Below the pieces are notes generated by a model. That model saw only the letters and a list, made by a program, of their open reading frames with translations. It did not search any database and was not told where the DNA came from. The position numbers and the translations under genes were made by a program. Positions 6,042-9,182 of a stretch of DNA of 9,182 nt are shown here, in pieces; the first letter of the stretch is position 1; the number at the start of each line of letters is the position of its first letter. Source of the stretch: CAYNWK01 sp964400875 (GTDB taxonomy: Bacteria; Chloroflexota; Anaerolineae; Anaerolineales; UBA4823); assembly GCA_964400875.1 (NCBI GenBank), contig CAYNWK010000173.1:1-9182 (forward strand). Direction: 5' to 3'.

Positions 6042-6070
6042 AGGATAATCCTTTTAGAAACGCTGGTCAA
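6042..6070 (-). promoter_or_regulatory. Candidate sigma-70-like promoter for the L,D-transpeptidase/ccdA/tlpA block
   Basis: On the minus strand, TTGACC (6070-6065) and TATCCT (6047-6042) are separated by exactly 17 bases. The -35 matches five of six consensus bases and the -10 four of six. The predicted start would be near 6035, giving a leader of about 65 bases. The -10 is embedded in a 13-base palindrome (6041-6053, AAGGAT/ATCCTT arms). The -35 overlaps one arm of a TGGTCA/TGACCA inverted repeat (6064-6069 and 6082-6087). This is the only gene-free stretch of useful size upstream of the block. Confidence 0.45.
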
Positions 6071-6147
6071 TGTCACCAACCTGACCAAACCATTAACGCT
6101 TGGTGAGAAGATTCTTTCGTTAAACGCAAACCGCAGGTCGAGTTGTC

Positions 6148-6165
6148 AAAAACCCCGCTCTGCGG
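6148..6165 (-). terminator. Candidate intrinsic terminator after copA
   Basis: Reading the minus strand, CCGC-AGA-GCGG (6165-6155) is followed by GG and five T residues (6152-6148), about 10 bases past the copA stop. The stem is only four pairs. A longer alternative pairs CTGCGGT with ACCGCAG (6160-6166 with 6130-6136) across a wide loop. The position and T-tract fit the end of the copper operon, but the stem is weak. Confidence 0.45.
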
Positions 6166-6173
6166 TCAGCACA

Positions 6174-8621
6174 TTAAAACGTATTCGTGTAATTCCGCAA
6201 TCTCAGGCTGTTTGTGACGACAAAGATGCTGCTGAAAGCCATCGCTCCAGCCGCCAGCATCGGGTTCAAAAAGCCGGCTGCGGCTGCCGGGATCAGAATA
6301 ATATTATAAACGAAAGCCCAGAACAAGTTTTGTTTGATTGTCCTGAGCGTGCGCCTGGAAAGGTCGATCGCCCTGGAGACGCCCCGCAGGTCTCCGCTGA
6401 TCAGCACAACCGGCGCGGCTGCCATAGCGACATCAGTGCCGGTGCCAATGGCGATGCCTACTTCCGCCTGGGCCAGGGCCGGCGCGTCGTTCACACCGTC
6501 ACCAACCATGGCGACCACTTCCCCGGATGCCTGCAGTTCCCGGACCCTTTGAGCTTTCTCACCGGGTAAGACTTCAGCCAGCACCTGATCGACGCCGACC
6601 TGTTCGGCGATCGCCTGGGCCGTCTTCTGGTTGTCGCCCGTGATCATGGCGACTTTCAGGCCCATCTGGTGCAGCTGCTCAATCGCAGCCCGTGAGCCAT
6701 CTTTCAACGTATCGGCTACGCCGATCAACCCGCTCACCGCGCCGTTGACAGCCACAAACATGGCAGTTTTCCCCTGGTCTTGTAGGCGCTCGACTTCCGT
6801 GTACAGCCCATTCACTTCCATATCGCGTTGGGTGATCAGCCTGGGGTTGCCCACCAGCACCTTTTGACCATCGACCTCCGCTTCGACGCCCATCCCAACT
6901 TCGGCACGGAACCCTTGCGGATCGCTCAACTGCAAAGATCGAGCGCCCGCCTCCGCCCAGATGGCTTCGCCGAGGGGATGCTCGCTGCCTTGTTCAACGG
7001 AGGCAGCCAGGCGCAGCAGTTCTCCTTCTCCACCAGGGAAACCTTCCGCCAGGATATCGGTCACCGCAGGCTGTCCTCGCGTGATCGTCCCGGTTTTATC
7101 TAGCACGACCGTCGAGATCCTTCCGGCGCGCTCCAGCGATTCACCGGATTTCAGCAGGATGCCTAGCTGAGCGCCTTTGCCGGTGCCCACCATCACCGCG
7201 GTCGGCGTGGCTAGCCCCATAGCGCACGGGCAGGCGATCACCAGGACTGCGACGGTATTGATCAACGCGCGGGTGAACAGGTTGACCTCCGAACCAGCGG
7301 GCAGCGGCACCAAGAAATACCAAACCAGGAAAGTGATCGCTGCAATGGCAATTACCGCCGGGACGAATACCCCTGAGACCCGATCGGCCAGTTTTTGAAT
7401 GGGCGCTTTGCTTCCCTGGGCTTGCTCGACTAGGCGTACTATCTGCGCCAACGCGGTCTCTTTGCCCACTTTGGTCGCCTCGAACTTGACCATGCCAAGC
7501 TTGTTCAAAGTCGCGCCGATCACCGGGTCGCCCGGCCCTTTCTCAACCGGCAGCGACTCGCCGGTCAACATGGATTCGTCTATTGAAGATCGTCCCTCGA
7601 CCACCACCCCATCCACCGGGATCTTCTCACCGGGCCGCACGATCACCAGATCGCCGACTTGGACCTCGTCAACGGGAACTTCGAGCTCCTCACCTTCTCG
7701 GACCACGCGGGCGTTTTTAGCCCGCAGCCCCATCAACTTCTTGATCGCCTCGCTGGTTTGTCCCTTCGCGCGGGCTTCCAGGTATTTGCCCAGCTTGATT
7801 AGGGTGATGATGACCGCAGCGGTCTCAAAGTAAACGTGCCCAGGGATCAACCCAAACACGATGGGCAGCGAATAGAAATACGCCGCCGAAGAACCCATCG
7901 CGATCAACACGTCCATATTTGCAGAACCGTTGCGCAGTGATTTGTAAGCGCCTACGTAGTATTGCCAGCCGACGTAGAACTGTACAGGTGTTGCCAGGAC
8001 TAACATCAACCAGTCTACCCAGGGCGCGTGCGCCAGGCTCATCGGTAAGAATCCAAGGTCCCGGCCCATCGAGATTAAGAACAATGGGACCGTAAAGATC
8101 AGCCCGACGGTCAGGAAATGCCTTTGCTGGTCGATTTCCTTTTGGCGAGCCTTTCGTTCGGCGTCTTCCACGTTATCCCCGGTCTCCACGGTCTCGAAAC
8201 CGGAGGCCGTGATCGCCCGGCGCAGTTCGGACTGGCTGACGATGGTTGGTATGTAGCGCACCAAGGCTTTTTCTGAAGCAAAGTTTACGCTCGCTTCAAG
8301 GACGCCTTCCATTTGTTGGAGGGTTTTCTCAAGCCGAGCAGCATCATTGCTATCGCTCATCCTGTGAACGATTAGATCGGCATCTCCTGTAGCGATGCCA
8401 TATCCGGCGCGTTCAACTCGCCCGATCAAGTCCCCGAGTTGAGCGAAGGCAGGATCGAATTCGATTGTAGCGCGTTCCGAGGATAAATTGACGTTCGCCG
8501 TTTCAACCCCACCAACCTTCTTGAGATTGCGTTCCACGGTTGATACGCAATTTGCGCAGGTCATCCCTGTAACCGGCAGGGTGACCCGCTTTAAAGCTAC
8601 ATTTTGATGCTTGTCAGCCAT
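6174..8621 (-). CDS. copA: Cu(I)-exporting P1B-type ATPase
   Basis: An 815-residue copper efflux pump. The first heavy-metal domain (about 11-76) has the intact 'GMTCANC' site (Cys22, Cys25). A second domain of the same fold (about 83-146) has lost it: the aligned 'RMSDSND' carries Asp at both cysteine positions (90 and 93). The pump core is complete: actuator 'TGES' (353-356), membrane copper site Cys464-Pro-Cys466, phosphorylation 'DKTGT' (Asp508), nucleotide-binding 'SEHPLGEA' (His548-Pro549), 'TGDN' (661-664) and hinge 'VGDGVNDAP' (706-714). The Cu(I)-type signatures are Tyr772-Asn773 in helix 7 and Met794-x-x-Ser797-Ser798 in helix 8. Helices lie near 167-187, 200-222, 237-257, 262-280, 417-437, 448-470, 766-784 and 788-806. 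The ATG at 8621 has GGAG six bases upstream. It lies 46 bp after copZ in an operon with csoR, so copper-dependent derepression is expected. Confidence 0.97.
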   Translation of the reverse strand: MADKHQNVALKRVTLPVTGMTCANCVSTVERNLKKVGGVETANVNLSSERATIEFDPAFAQLGDLIGRVERAGYGIATGDADLIVHRMSDSNDAARLEKTLQQMEGVLEASVNFASEKALVRYIPTIVSQSELRRAITASGFETVETGDNVEDAERKARQKEIDQQRHFLTVGLIFTVPLFLISMGRDLGFLPMSLAHAPWVDWLMLVLATPVQFYVGWQYYVGAYKSLRNGSANMDVLIAMGSSAAYFYSLPIVFGLIPGHVYFETAAVIITLIKLGKYLEARAKGQTSEAIKKLMGLRAKNARVVREGEELEVPVDEVQVGDLVIVRPGEKIPVDGVVVEGRSSIDESMLTGESLPVEKGPGDPVIGATLNKLGMVKFEATKVGKETALAQIVRLVEQAQGSKAPIQKLADRVSGVFVPAVIAIAAITFLVWYFLVPLPAGSEVNLFTRALINTVAVLVIACPCAMGLATPTAVMVGTGKGAQLGILLKSGESLERAGRISTVVLDKTGTITRGQPAVTDILAEGFPGGEGELLRLAASVEQGSEHPLGEAIWAEAGARSLQLSDPQGFRAEVGMGVEAEVDGQKVLVGNPRLITQRDMEVNGLYTEVERLQDQGKTAMFVAVNGAVSGLIGVADTLKDGSRAAIEQLHQMGLKVAMITGDNQKTAQAIAEQVGVDQVLAEVLPGEKAQRVRELQASGEVVAMVGDGVNDAPALAQAEVGIAIGTGTDVAMAAAPVVLISGDLRGVSRAIDLSRRTLRTIKQNLFWAFVYNIILIPAAAAGFLNPMLAAGAMAFSSIFVVTNSLRLRNYTNTF

Positions 8622-8667
8622 TCAATGCTCCAACCGATCGGACTACTCGTAGATTGTGGCAGCAAGT

Positions 8668-8874
8668 TTACGCCGCCACAGGATAATTAATTTCGGTCAA
8701 TACAGCTCGGATTTGTTCTTCCGTCGCCGGCGCTTCAAAGGTAATCGTCGCCTTCCTGGACTCCTGATTCGCATCGACGGACTGCACGCCCGCCAATTCT
8801 CCAATTTCCATCTTGATGGTATGCACGCAGTGACCGCAAGAGATGTTCGGGATGGAGTATGTAACAGTTGTCAT
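8668..8874 (-). CDS. copZ: CopZ-like heavy-metal-associated chaperone
   Basis: A 68-residue single heavy-metal-associated domain with the beta-alpha-beta-beta-alpha-beta layout. The metal site is 'NISCGHCVHTI', with Cys13 and Cys16. The usual Met of 'GMxCxxC' is replaced by Ile11 ('PNISCGHC'), a common variation in small chaperones. Proteins of this kind bind Cu(I) in the cytoplasm and hand it to the N-terminal domain and membrane entry site of the ATPase encoded next. The ATG at 8874 is preceded by AAGGAG at 8886-8881, six bases away, a strong site consistent with high chaperone expression. It starts 25 bp after the csoR stop. Copper rather than another soft metal is inferred from the CsoR and CopA neighbours. 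Confidence 0.92.
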   Translation of the reverse strand: MTTVTYSIPNISCGHCVHTIKMEIGELAGVQSVDANQESRKATITFEAPATEEQIRAVLTEINYPVAA

Positions 8875-8899
8875 GAGGTTCTCCTTATGAATGACATGG

Positions 8900-9169
8900 T
8901 TAGATTTTCGTGGTAGCTTCGAAGACGTCTCTGATCTCCTTCAAAACCCGCTCACGGTCCTCCGGGCTGTCTCCTTGCACCGCGGTCAGGACGCAAGAAT
9001 GCAGGTGTTCATCGAGGATCATCGTGCTCACCTTGTTTAAGGCAGCCTGGACGGCGTGTATCTGGCGGATCACGTCGATACAATATGACTCATTCTCCAC
9101 CATTCGTTCCACGCCCCGGATATGGCCCTCGATATTTTTCAAGCGTTTCAAAGCGATCTCGTTTTTCAT
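8900..9169 (-). CDS. csoR: CsoR-type copper-sensing transcriptional repressor
   Basis: An 89-residue all-helical member of the CsoR/RcnR (DUF156) family. The N-terminal helix 'LKRLKNIEGHIRGVERMV' (7-24) is the family signature. The Cu(I) ligands fit the CsoR pattern exactly: Cys30 in 'YCIDVIRQI', then His55 and Cys59 in 'DEHLHSC'. The spacings of 25 and 4 residues equal those of Mycobacterium tuberculosis CsoR (Cys36, His61, Cys65), and Tyr29 matches its second-shell tyrosine. The apo-protein binds operator DNA, and Cu(I) binding releases it, so it should repress its own operon and be relieved by copper. The ATG at 9169 has only a modest GAGAG site. Its promoter and operator would lie beyond the right edge at 9182, so autoregulation cannot be checked here. 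Confidence 0.95.
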   Translation of the reverse strand: MKNEIALKRLKNIEGHIRGVERMVENESYCIDVIRQIHAVQAALNKVSTMILDEHLHSCVLTAVQGDSPEDRERVLKEIRDVFEATTKI

Positions 9170-9182
9170 AACGTCTCTCGAT

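Noticed and set aside
6330..7833. Several plus-strand reading frames of 70-144 codons opposite copA
   Set aside because: They mirror codon structure on the antisense strand of a highly conserved ATPase, have no family resemblance and lack ribosome sites.

Overview
All twelve genes in this window lie on the minus strand, so transcription runs from high to low coordinates. The base composition looks mid-range GC. The gene set suggests a Chloroflexota (Anaerolineae-like) bacterium: a CcdA/TlpA pair, a glutaredoxin fused to a DUF2085 membrane domain, a Tat-exported L,D-transpeptidase and a ylm-type cluster. This taxonomic guess comes from gene content alone and is only moderately supported. No phage, transposon, CRISPR, rRNA or tRNA feature was seen.

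Right-hand block (9169 to 6174): a copper-efflux operon in the order csoR, copZ, copA. It encodes a Cu(I)-sensing CsoR repressor with the Cys-His-Cys ligand set, a small CopZ-type chaperone and a P1B-type Cu(I) ATPase. The ATPase's first metal-binding domain is intact, and its second has Asp in place of both cysteines. A short GC hairpin with a T-tract just after copA is a candidate terminator.

Control region (about 5971 to 6173): 200 bp without a gene. It holds a plausible sigma-70-like promoter reading into the next block and three separate inverted repeats, which look like operator sites or leader structure.

Middle block (5970 to 2151): an envelope thiol-redox group. A Tat-signal YkuD L,D-transpeptidase is followed by CcdA with an unusual C-terminal extension, a membrane-anchored TlpA/ResA thioredoxin, and a glutaredoxin-DUF2085 fusion whose start codon overlaps the tlpA stop. 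CcdA would carry electrons across the membrane to TlpA. The neighbouring catalytic-cysteine transpeptidase is a reasonable client, as for the E. coli DsbD/DsbG system and its L,D-transpeptidases. A strong 17-bp hairpin sits between ccdA and tlpA and makes a false upstream start codon for tlpA.

Left-hand block (2107 to the left edge): pgeF (ylmD), yggS (ylmE), yggT (ylmG) and the start of a DUF167 (yggU-like) gene. This is a version of the conserved ylm cluster that lacks sepF (ylmF) between ylmE and ylmG.
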